A stretch of DNA of 64,000 bases, from the NCBI GenBank assembly GCA_030272585.1, contig BSYQ01000014.1:620001-684000 (forward strand). The letters are read 5' to 3'. The notes below the pieces were generated by a model, which ran no database searches, had not been told where the DNA came from, and saw nothing but the letters and a program-made list of their open reading frames with translations. This DNA comes from Bryopsis sp. KO-2023. Taxonomy: Eukaryota > Chlorophyta > Ulvophyceae > Bryopsidales > Bryopsidaceae. Within the stretch, counting starts at the first letter, position 1. The number at the start of each line of letters is the position of its first letter. The translations under genes were made by a program, and so were the position numbers. Of the stretch, positions 33,562 through 41,415 are shown in pieces.

Positions 33562-34786
33562 CGCCTCCTCCTCCTGGCCGCCGTCTTCTTGGAGCGTCTC
33601 GGAATCCGGAGTTGGGGTCCTGCTGTCCAACTGAGGCATAGGAACCCAGGCCCGCAAACGGGTCCGTTCCCGAATTGAATCCGACAGCTCCAACTCCCTG
33701 TGGTTGACTGGGTCCAGGGGGTGGTTCTTGACGTGGTGCTATGGGAGGTCCTTGGCCGGATGGCGGTGTAGGATTGGTGGCTTGGTTCTGGCCGCTGGGT
33801 GGCCTTGCGGCGGCCGCTGGGTCTCTTCGGCTCGGCCTCGGCCCGCCCGTTGGTGCAGAACCGGGCTCTCGAATGACAGGTCCTGGTGGTGGTCCGGCTC
33901 GCCGTTGGTTGGGCACTCCACTGGGTGGCGCGAGAATAGGTACCGCGGGTGCATTGCTGATGATGGGAGAAACAAGGGGCGCGTCTTGAAAACTGGAAGA
34001 CGGGGGTGGTCCGGGTGGCGCTTGTGTAGTTTGGGTCACAGTTTGGGTTCCGGCTCCGGCCATGTACACAGGAATGACTTGGGGCTGCGCTGGAACTTGC
34101 TTGGACCATAACTTCACGAGCTCGTCCACGGATGGGTAGTCTTCCCGTAGACACTTTGTTTCGACCCCGAGCGTCTCGACAGCGGCCCGCTGGTCGGCCA
34201 CTTGCAACGTGAGCCTTTCGGTCCGGGCTCCAAGGTCTTGGAAATCTTGAGCTGCCTTGGCGGCCGCACGTTCTTGGGCCAGGTACATACGTTCTTCCAT
34301 TTCGGCCACGAGATGCCCGTTCTCGGCTTTGAGGTGCTCGAGCCGTCGGATGAACTCCTCTTCCAACCGAACGCGGTCCTCCCAGTGATGGTCCTCCAGT
34401 TCGGCTCTCTGGTTCTCGAGGGCCGTGTTCATGGCGTCGGCCTGCTCGTTGGCCACTTGCCATTGTCGAGCTTCGGCTTCTTCGCGGGTATGATGGAGTT
34501 CTCCTCGCACTTCGTTGAGTGCTTGGTACAGCTCGGCCTGAGTACGTCCCGCCCATTCTTCGGTGTTGGCCGCCAGCTGGGCTACGGTGATAGAGGTCTC
34601 GTCTTGGTTCACCTCCACGTGGTGCACGTTCTGGACGTTGTGCTGGATATTGTTTTGCACAAATACGCCTTGCACCGGAGGGGGATCTTCTTCGGTCCCC
34701 AGGCTCATGCTGTCCCCAGCGCTCATCTCCTCCACTCCGTCGGGATAGGCGATGGCTTCGGCTGGCTCGTACGGTATGAGGTCCAT
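33562..34786 (-). CDS. gag: Element C gag, N-terminal part (coiled coil)
   Basis: It starts at the Met at 34786 (MDLIPYEPAEAIAYPDG). Residues 1-60 are acidic. Residues from about 75 to 235 form a long Glu/Gln/Arg coiled coil. A Pro-rich linker runs up to the insertion site of element B. The layout of acidic N-terminus, coiled coil and Pro/Gly linker before the capsid domain repeats the plan of family A gag. The frame is open over this part. Confidence 0.85.
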
Positions 34787-35202
34787 GGTTGGACTCCGTG
34801 TGCAAGCCGTGGGTCCCGATTGCGAAGAGGTTCCTCGGCCGAGTTTGCCCGCCGGTTGCGTAGGTGCTCTTGGACTTCAGCGTAGAAACGCAGAAACTCC
34901 GGGTCGTTTCTTTCCTCCTCTGTGAAGCAGGAGTCACAGCTTCCGACACTTTCTGTGTCGTCGTTGTCGTTCGGCCCGGTAGGTGGTGGTACGGGGCTCG
35001 GCCTTCGAATAGGTGGTCCCTCAAGTCCAGGGGGTACGCCTTCGATCACGCTTGGTCCTCCGTAACAAAAGGCCAATTGGTCGATATAAAATCTTCTCCA
35101 ATGCGGTGCGACCAGCTCCTCTGGCACCGAGAGATAACGGAAGGTCGGGTGTTCGTGTGTGCCGGCGGAGGACTGGGGCGAGGTAGGGTGGCTGTTCGAC
35201 AT
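34723..35202 (-). CDS. Short ORF upstream of and overlapping gag in element C
   Basis: 159 codons from the Met at 35202 (MSNSHPTSPQSSAG) to a stop at 34723. It overlaps the gag start by 64 bases in another frame. It contains FRYLSVPEELVAPHWRRF and an acidic stretch with CDSCFTEEERNDPEFLRF. No known domain. It is the first AUG-initiated frame after the primer-binding site, so it could be a real pre-gag protein, or an upstream ORF that tunes gag translation. Family A has no counterpart in its 145-base leader. Confidence 0.5.
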   Translation of the reverse strand: MSNSHPTSPQSSAGTHEHPTFRYLSVPEELVAPHWRRFYIDQLAFCYGGPSVIEGVPPGLEGPPIRRPSPVPPPTGPNDNDDTESVGSCDSCFTEEERNDPEFLRFYAEVQEHLRNRRANSAEEPLRNRDPRLAHGVQPWTSYRTSQPKPSPIPTEWRR

Positions 35203-35247
35203 ACGGGTGGTATGGGTCTTGGTTCCGGCTTTGGCTCCGAAACCAGT

Positions 35248-35635
35248 TGATACAAACGTTGGAACAGGATAGACTAGTCGAGTGGACTTACGTCTAGAGC
35301 ACGGAAACACTTTCAAACAAGGAACTTTACAATAGTCCAAGTTACAATGAGGCTGTGGTCCGGGCCGAATAAGTATTCGGCCGGGCCGCCAGCCTGTCCA
35401 ACCCTTTCATCCAACTCAGCGTTCTAATGGCCCCTTGGCCGTGTCCTAATGGACCCTAAGCTGAATGTGAGGCTCCAGGCCGAACTGAGGGTTGCCACCT
35501 CAGAGGCGGCCTGGCCCTCTCCCTTATTGTGTGGCTATGATGACGGTGAGCTGGTTCGGTCCGACTACTGTCAGGCCGAACCACGTGTTGGGTGAGTGGG
35601 CCGAACCGCGTGTCATACGACGGACGTTCGTATCA
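35248..35635 (-). repeat. 5' LTR of element C
   Basis: 388 bp, read as identical to 16068-16455. The primer-binding site TGGTTTCGGAGC (35234-35245, minus strand) is two bases inside. The duplication GTACC (35636-35640) follows on the outer side. Confidence 0.93.
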
Positions 35636-35640
35636 GTACC

Positions 35641-35757
35641 TGCCCAGACTCGTGGACCGGTTGCTGGTGTACCTGGAGCAAGGCCCACCCGGAATCGAGA
35701 GAGAGGGTTACCAGAAACTGGCTTCGGATACGCATCGGGTGATATCGGTTAAAACAG
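35641..35757 (+). CDS. Second exon of the hAT second gene, right part
   Basis: It continues the frame of 15995-16067 beyond element C: LPRLVDRLLVYLEQGPPG, ending ...HRVISVKT before a GTGAGT donor at 35758. An intron-like stretch of about 60 bases with a T-rich tract and a CTGAT branch-like site follows, with a TAG acceptor at 35815-35817. Two in-frame continuations are possible. A stop comes very soon if that acceptor is used; a later acceptor past the fold-back element would join the long frame at 56695. I cannot choose between them by eye. Confidence 0.42.
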
Positions 35758-35826
35758 GTGAGTTAAATCAGTTGAATATCTGATGCTGCGGTTGTTTTTT
35801 TGTTTTTTTCCTGTTAGGGTAACAAG

Positions 35827-36135
35827 CATACTATGGATCCGATCACGATCTAATCGGTCGTGGATTGATCGGTCCGACCGATTAAATCGTGATCGGGTTT
35901 TTCCGATCAGATCGATCGCCGATCAAATCGGTTTGGCCGATCATCGATGGAGATCGGCCGATCACCCATCTGATCGGATGACCGATTTAATCGGCCAACT
36001 TTGATCGGCCGATCACGATCAGACCGATCAACGTCAGCCGATCAAGTGCCGACAGATCGCAACGCTTGATCGGGGTCGGGATCGGGATCGGAGATGCCGA
36101 TTAGATCGGATCATGATCGGTCAATTGATCGGTCC
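35827..36135. repeat. Left GATC-dense arm of the fold-back element
   Basis: About 300 bases of CGATCA/TGATCGG words that start at the terminal CATACTATGGATCC. It includes a segment with GTGCCGACAG that recurs in the right arm near 56327, and in inverse form in E0 near 13037. Confidence 0.75.
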
Positions 36136-36164
36136 ATCACAAATGCCGAGAAATCACCACCCGC

Positions 36165-36253
36165 AGGTGTTTCTGAGGTGCAAGGATTCGAACCTGGGAC
36201 CTAAGAGACTAGAGACAGACGCATTAACGCTTGGACCACTCGGAGCCACGGTC
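36165..36253 (-). other. tRNA-like sequence 1 in the fold-back element
   Basis: On the minus strand the sequence shows an A-box-like GTGGCTCCGAGTGG and a B box GGTTCGAATCC about 50 bases later, with the spacing of a long-variable-arm (Ser/Leu-type) tRNA. The 5' and 3' ends do not form an acceptor stem, so it is not a working tRNA gene. It is flanked by CACCTGCGGGTGGTGA on its 3' side, as is tRNA-like sequence 2. Confidence 0.6.
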
Positions 36254-36255
36254 AC

Positions 36256-36334
36256 TAGGTCATCCGTGTCATTATATACCTCAGTTTGTCGGACTGACAG
36301 ATCACGTATATAATGACACGGATGACCAACAAAC
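36256..36334. repeat. Central inverted repeat of the fold-back element
   Basis: GGTCATCCGTGTCATTATATA (about 36258-36278) is mirrored by TATATAATGACACGGATGACC (about 36308-36328), with a spacer of about 30 bases. Together with the facing tRNA-like sequences on either side this is the symmetry centre of the element. Confidence 0.85.
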
Positions 36335-36361
36335 CGTGGCTCCGAGTGGTCCAAGCGTTAG
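36335..36361 (+). other. tRNA-like sequence 2, first part (split by element D)
   Basis: The A-box-like CCGTGGCTCCGAGTGG repeats tRNA-like sequence 1 in inverse orientation. Element D entered at the position equivalent to the anticodon arm. The remainder, with its B box, is at 56131-56190. Confidence 0.6.
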
Positions 36362-36781
36362 TGATAGTGAAGCTTGTGGGTGACGCAATAGTGGTCGGCT
36401 GTGTTGATTGGATTCGTGATAACTTGCTGGCTAACGCAAGTATACTTGTGGGGTTTGTTGGTTTAGACAACTCTCTAGCTAGCGCGGTTGTGAACGCTAC
36501 TAGAGCACTTGGGTTGGGAAGTGATTGCGTCAGGCAAACACTTAACACACACACACACAAACACACACACAAGCGGGAACACACCAATCCCACGAATCCC
36601 GAGTTCTTACAAAGTAAAGTGAACGTCAAAACAACGAGTGGGCCTCTTAAGTACCCCTAAGTGTAGTACGCTGACGCATGCCCCAAACTCTGGGTCTAAT
36701 CTGTCTTACTCGCGAACCCGCATGCGTCAGCCACCCTCGGCTCTATCCCAAACTACCTCGTATAGCGCTAAAAGACTAACA
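36362..36781 (-). repeat. 3' LTR of element D
   Basis: 420 bp with TG...CA ends on the minus strand. It carries the subfamily marker TTACAAAGTAAAGTGAACG, unlike A1 and B. A G-run polypurine tract follows at about 36785-36793, next to a perfect 12-bp palindrome GTGGGCGCCCAC. Confidence 0.93.
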
Positions 36782-36976
36782 TACGCCCCCCCCGCAAAAA
36801 GTGGGCGCCCACGCACACCAAAACACAAAGAAAAACAAAAACACAAAAACACAAACACAAAACTCACCCACTCCCATACCCACACCCAACTGTCTTGGAC
36901 CTGTCTCTTGCTCTGACGTCTCTGACAGCTGCTGCACGCACACACTTGGTCGACGATAACTCCTTTTCCCTCCTCC

Positions 36977-38791
36977 TTAACGCTGTTCCGGCGCTTGCGC
37001 TTGCTGAATAGCACGCTGCTCCTGCGCATGCGCTTGCTGCACTGCACGATACCGGACACAGGGATCAAATGCGGCAGCCACCCTCTTGGACTTAAGGAAT
37101 GGCAGATCCCTTGTGATGCCGGACACCTTGAGCTGCCGCTTCACACACATGTTGCAGTGTGGCAACTTCTCGTGCTCAGCCGGGAACGGAGGGATTTCTT
37201 CGAACGTCGAGCGTGTCAGCTTTAACATATGGGCAGGTAGAGAGAATGGGGAGACGGTGGCGATGGACTTGTTGTCCACTTCCGCGACTTTTTGGACCGC
37301 CGTGACGATGCGCCCCAGCATCGAGTATGCCAACCAATGAGCATCACACACGAGGTGATACCCACAAGGAAGGACGGAATACTTCTTCTGCGTCAGCCGC
37401 TGAGCACTTGCTTGCATTGGGCTTCTCCCGCACCAAATGCACATGGGCAACTCGTGAAAGTGCCGGTTGCCGCGGTAATTTTGCAAGGCTCGGTCCCTGG
37501 GGTTAGTATATTGGACCTTCGGCCATTTCTCTGACGCAGTGATGGGGTTGCAAGCCTCCTCGATATCCTCCCGTGACAGGTTCACTTCGCTGGGTGCAGC
37601 ATCCACTTTGTCCTGAGCAGCCGCCCTTAATCTCCTGAGCTTAACCTTTTCTCGGAAAGCCCGAAGTGCTGCTTCTGTTGGAGCTAACTCCAACGGTGGA
37701 TGGACCGCACGCTGAACCTCTGTCACCTGGCTTGGCCCTTCATCATTCCTTATTTCCCCGTCCTCCAGTTCAGAACTAGGACCTTCGAGCCTAGGAGGTG
37801 GACTGCCGAAGTCAATTTCTTCGTTAAAATCCAAGTCCAAAAGCTCCTCCTCTCTCATGTCGAATAAGTCCTCCCCCGGTGCTATTGCGGTAGCCTCATC
37901 TCCGGGAGTCTGAACTGTTGGCGCTGGTTGTGAGGGTGCTGGAGTCTTTAATGCGGCAGCCTTTAACTTGAGTAACAAGTTGGCTCTTGCTGCATCTCCA
38001 GGCATACGATCCCTCGGTGGCTCACCACCTTCATCGTCACCGTCCTCTCGCCTTCTCTTTCCGTGTGGATCTTCATCCCTACACGGCGAGCTTGGGCGTT
38101 TGTTTTTCCCTTTTCCCTTGCCCTTGCTTGAGCCTCCCGCATCATCGTCCTTGGACGGTTCCAGATCAAGTGTTGCGTTTGACAACAGAACTTGGACTTG
38201 GCGATCCAGTTCTTCGCGTACCCGTGGTGCTGGTACCGGCGGGTTCAAACGCAGCATCTTGTCCGTTGTTTCGCTCTGCACTTGAAGTTTTTCAGAGCCG
38301 TCTCTGAGGGACTCTCCCAGCAAATCGATCTGCAGCTCTTGTTCTGCCAATTCCTTCTTAAGGTTATTGGCTGCTGCACTCCACGCGGTTGCTACAGCTC
38401 GCTGCAGCGTTTCCTCTACCGCGGTAAATCGATCCACCATTCCCCCGAGAGCTTGTTTACGGAGGTCATTCTCACGATGGTTAGCCATCATGTGAGATTG
38501 GAACCTTTGCTTTTTCAGCTTCATGGCTTCCAATTTTTCTTCCAAGACCTTGGTCTTGTCCTCCGCTTCTTTCTTTTCCGCCTCCGCCTTTTCCTTGGCT
38601 TTCTCCGCTGCCTCCTTCGCAGCCTCAGCTGCTTTCGTCCGGTCACTCAACTCTGAGAGCTGCCGGGTTAAGGCCTCATTGTTCTGCAGCACTTCCTCTG
38701 CGGTCGACGTAAAGTGCTGCAGCTCCTCTTCTTTTTGAGCTACCTCCGCTTCCAACCTCGCAATAATTGCGGCGGGTGTATCGGCAGCCAT
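36977..38791 (-). CDS. Third ORF of element D: coiled-coil and zinc-type protein, frame open
   Basis: About 604 residues from the Met at 38791 (also open to a Met at 38851). Same order as in B: coiled coil (about 10-120), basic patch, acidic linker, Cys/His module from CIWCGRSP (about 450) through CGYHLVCDAH to CNMCVKRQ (about 544), then a Gln/Ala-rich end. By eye it is almost identical to the B protein. A TTATAA lies upstream at 38908-38913. An open frame in two separately inserted copies supports a real product; the function is unknown. Confidence 0.85.
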   Translation of the reverse strand: MAADTPAAIIARLEAEVAQKEEELQHFTSTAEEVLQNNEALTRQLSELSDRTKAAEAAKEAAEKAKEKAEAEKKEAEDKTKVLEEKLEAMKLKKQRFQSHMMANHRENDLRKQALGGMVDRFTAVEETLQRAVATAWSAAANNLKKELAEQELQIDLLGESLRDGSEKLQVQSETTDKMLRLNPPVPAPRVREELDRQVQVLLSNATLDLEPSKDDDAGGSSKGKGKGKNKRPSSPCRDEDPHGKRRREDGDDEGGEPPRDRMPGDAARANLLLKLKAAALKTPAPSQPAPTVQTPGDEATAIAPGEDLFDMREEELLDLDFNEEIDFGSPPPRLEGPSSELEDGEIRNDEGPSQVTEVQRAVHPPLELAPTEAALRAFREKVKLRRLRAAAQDKVDAAPSEVNLSREDIEEACNPITASEKWPKVQYTNPRDRALQNYRGNRHFHELPMCIWCGRSPMQASAQRLTQKKYSVLPCGYHLVCDAHWLAYSMLGRIVTAVQKVAEVDNKSIATVSPFSLPAHMLKLTRSTFEEIPPFPAEHEKLPHCNMCVKRQLKVSGITRDLPFLKSKRVAAAFDPCVRYRAVQQAHAQEQRAIQQAQAPEQR

Positions 38792-39241
38792 TATGTTTGT
38801 CGGAAAGAAAGATATAAACAACGGTTTGTGCGTCTTTAGACTCTTTTTCACTCAGGAGCTCGCTCCGTTTACACAAACACTAGGGCAAAATGGTTCGAGG
38901 GCTGCGCTTATAAGGCTGGGTGATTCGTACACTTTCCTCGTTGGGTTATTGGGGTGAGACACCAACGTTTTGCTCGGTTGGAGTCTCGTCAAGACCACCT
39001 CAACACGTCACTTGATAGGGGTTTTCTCGGAACAACCACACTATCTCGAATGTGACATCGTTTGCCCGGTTTCTAAAGTACTACTGAAGCTACACTTACT
39101 GCGCCAGCCAAATAACTTAGGCACCTAACGCATTAAAGTTAAAGAGTTGGTTTGGAAGTCGACAGAGTTTTTCTAAGGTATCCTTTTTCGCGCCCCCTTG
39201 CTATAAGGAGTTCCACCTTAGCCATCAAACACTCTGCTTCC

Positions 39242-41170
39242 CTATTCTCTTCCTTTCTGCAACTCTTTTCTTTCTTTCTCTTTAAATGCGCGAAGTATAT
39301 CTGGTGCGTTAACCAGATTAGCTTCAGGTTCCCAAGTAGCGTCAAGTAGATCGTATCCTTTCCACAGCACTAGGTATTCACGATTGCGTTTACCTCTAGC
39401 CCTTAGGATATTTTCGACCTCATACTCTACTTCGCTACCAATCAACTCTCCTTCTGGAGGTTGTATCTGCCTGCTGTTATCACTCGAGGCGTGATAACGC
39501 TTGAACTTAGAAACATGAAACACTGGGTGAATGAGCCATGTTTCCGGAAGTTGAACTCTGTAAGCCACCTTTGATATTTTCTCCACAATTTCAAAGGGAC
39601 CCACAAATCGACGGCGCAGTTTGGGACTCACTTTGTTCAAAGCAGCCAACGGAATAAAACGGCTTTTTATCAGGACTTTATCCCCTTTCTCAAAAGCAAT
39701 ATCTTTCCTCTTCTTGTTTGCACTCACACACATTCTGTGTTGTGCTCTAGAGTAATATGCTTTTGCGGTATCTAAGTCCTGTGCCATCCGTGCTACCATA
39801 GTCTTAACTGCCTCCACTTGAAATTGCGTTGCCGTCCCACCAATGTTTGGTGTTTCTGGATGGTACCCATACATCAAGTATGCAGGTGCGAACCCTGTAC
39901 TCGCATTCACTGCATTGTTTGCTGCAAACTCTGCTGTAGGTAAATACTCAACCCACTTATGGGGATACCTCTCAGCATATGGCCTTAGAAAATTTTCCAG
40001 AGTACGTATGGTAACCTCACTCTGCCCATCCGTCTGAGGGTGGTAAGCTGTACTCATACGAATCTCTGTACCCAGAGCTTTAAAAAGCGTCTGCCAGAAC
40101 TTGCTGGTAAAGCGAGGGTCTCTATCAGACACAATCACTTTAGGTAGGCCATGGTTGCGGTAAACATGTTCGATAAAAAGTTGGGCGTATCCTGCAGCGG
40201 TAATCTCTTTAGTACATGGGGCGAAATGCACAAACTTGGTAAGTCTATCGACAAAGACAGCTACAGCACTAAACCCATTGGATGCTGGTAGATCTGTCAC
40301 CAAGTCAGTGGTAATCTGCTCCCACTTCCGCTCAGGTATTGGCAGGGGTTGAAGTAAGCCCATAGGCTTCTGTGTGTCAGCCTTTATTTGTTGGCACACA
40401 GGGCATTCGCGCACAAATGCCTTCAACTCATTCATCCACCCCTTCCACCAATATCGCCGCGCGAGGATTTCTCCTGTTCGCGCTGGTCCTGTATGGCCTG
40501 CTGAAGGTGTCTCATGGCACTCCTTCATGATCTTATTGCGCTGGCCTTTAGGAACCACCACTTTCTCGACTAATCCTCTCTTTGGGACCGTCCAGAGTAT
40601 TCCCTCTCTGAGGAAATATCCCTCAACTTCCTCGCCACTCTCAAGCTTCCGCAATATCTTCACCAAGGAGTTATCAGCTTGGAGGGCTTGTTTCCACTCG
40701 TCTTGGCTTGCTTGATGCACTTGCCAAGTGGAAATGTTCATCGCAGTTTCCACGGGCTTAGGAACACTGCGGGAGAGAGCATCTGCTAACACATTAGCCT
40801 TGCCTTTGATATAGGAGATCTTGGGGTTGATCGAAGTCAGGTACCCCGCCTCAAGCCATCTTGCTTGGGTTCTAGAAAGGTTCCTCTGCGACAGAATATG
40901 CGTCAGAGGTTGGTGGTCAGTGAACACTGTTACTCCACCCGCACAACCTTCTAGATAATGTCTCCACTGCACCATCGCATAACATATTGCACACAACTCT
41001 TTGTCGTATGGTGCATAGTTAAGCTCGGCAGGCTTGAATCTACGTGAGAGGTAAGCTATTGGCTGTAGCCCCTCTCCGTGATCCTGTGTTAACACGGCAC
41101 CGATGGCCTCATTCGACGCATCAGTGATCACAGTGTAAGGCAGTGACGCATCTGGAAAAATAAGGACGGG
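39242..41170 (-). CDS. pol: Element D pol, C-terminal part (RNase H, integrase, chromodomain)
   Basis: The downstream part of pol, cut by element F near the start of RNase H. It holds the rest of RNase H (ITDASNEAIGAVLTQ, ADALSRS), the HHCC and D,D,E integrase and the chromodomain. Read directly, this part is open up to the F insertion. The upstream part is at 50310-52121. Confidence 0.9.
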   Translation of the reverse strand, partial: PVLIFPDASLPYTVITDASNEAIGAVLTQDHGEGLQPIAYLSRRFKPAELNYAPYDKELCAICYAMVQWRHYLEGCAGGVTVFTDHQPLTHILSQRNLSRTQARWLEAGYLTSINPKISYIKGKANVLADALSRSVPKPVETAMNISTWQVHQASQDEWKQALQADNSLVKILRKLESGEEVEGYFLREGILWTVPKRGLVEKVVVPKGQRNKIMKECHETPSAGHTGPARTGEILARRYWWKGWMNELKAFVRECPVCQQIKADTQKPMGLLQPLPIPERKWEQITTDLVTDLPASNGFSAVAVFVDRLTKFVHFAPCTKEITAAGYAQLFIEHVYRNHGLPKVIVSDRDPRFTSKFWQTLFKALGTEIRMSTAYHPQTDGQSEVTIRTLENFLRPYAERYPHKWVEYLPTAEFAANNAVNASTGFAPAYLMYGYHPETPNIGGTATQFQVEAVKTMVARMAQDLDTAKAYYSRAQHRMCVSANKKRKDIAFEKGDKVLIKSRFIPLAALNKVSPKLRRRFVGPFEIVEKISKVAYRVQLPETWLIHPVFHVSKFKRYHASSDNSRQIQPPEGELIGSEVEYEVENILRARGKRNREYLVLWKGYDLLDATWEPEANLVNAPDILRAFKEKERKELQKGRE

Positions 41171-41400
41171 TGATACGAGGTGACGAGGTTAGTGTCTAGA
41201 TGTCCCATCGGTGAGTGGGTGTGTCACTGTAGAGTAAGGGGTTAGTGTGTTGTGGATGGTATAAAAGGGGTTGTACTTTTGACATTGTGTAACCTTTGGG
41301 GCTGGGTTTGCTATTGTGTTGTGTTCCCACGTTCTACCCTCCTCCACTTGGAGGAGGGCCCCTATCTACCCTTCCCCCTCTGGGGGAAGGGCCCCTATCA
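41171..41400 (+). repeat. 5' LTR of element F with TATA box and twin hairpins
   Basis: 230 bp, TGATACGAGG...CCCCTATCA. A TATA box (TATAAAAG) lies at about 41261-41268. The last 65 bases hold two perfect hairpins: CCCTCCTCC/GGAGGAGGG (41337-41358, 9-bp stem, 4-base loop) and CCCTTCCCCC/GGGGGAAGGG (41369-41391, 10-bp stem, 3-base loop). Each is followed by CCCCTATC. Confidence 0.9.
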
Positions 41401-41403
41401 TTT

Positions 41404-41415
41404 TGGTTTCGGAGC
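41404..41415 (+). promoter_or_regulatory. Primer-binding site of element F
   Basis: TGGTTTCGGAGC, identical to the site in families A and C, three bases after the LTR. It gives F a plus-strand orientation. Confidence 0.75.

Larger units (their letters stand above)
16068..35635 (-). mobile_element. Ty3/gypsy chromovirus-type element C, carrying element B
   Basis: An LTR element on the minus strand with 388-bp LTRs at 16068-16455 and 35248-35635, which I read as identical. The 5-bp target duplication GTACC lies at 16063-16067 and 35636-35640. Without the nested element B (23468-33556) it is about 9.5 kb. Order from 5' to 3': LTR, primer-binding site, short ORF overlapping gag, gag (split by B), pol, third ORF, polypurine tract, LTR. 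Apart from the B insertion, the coding frames show about one discontinuity, in the protease region, which could be a break or a family-type frame change. It inserted into an exon of the second hAT gene and must be very young. Confidence 0.92.

Noticed and set aside
33543-35024. 493-codon minus-strand frame in a different reading frame from gag of element C
   Set aside because: It is the shadow of the gag coiled-coil region; its Arg/Ser/Thr-rich translation has no domain and crosses the B junction.
35827-36253. Independent tRNA-derived SINE with a GATC-rich tail
   Set aside because: The outer ends match inverted termini and an 8-bp duplication that span both halves, so one fold-back element explains the data better than two SINEs.
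36165-36253. Functional tRNA-Ser or tRNA-Leu gene
   Set aside because: A and B boxes are present but the first and last seven bases cannot pair as an acceptor stem.
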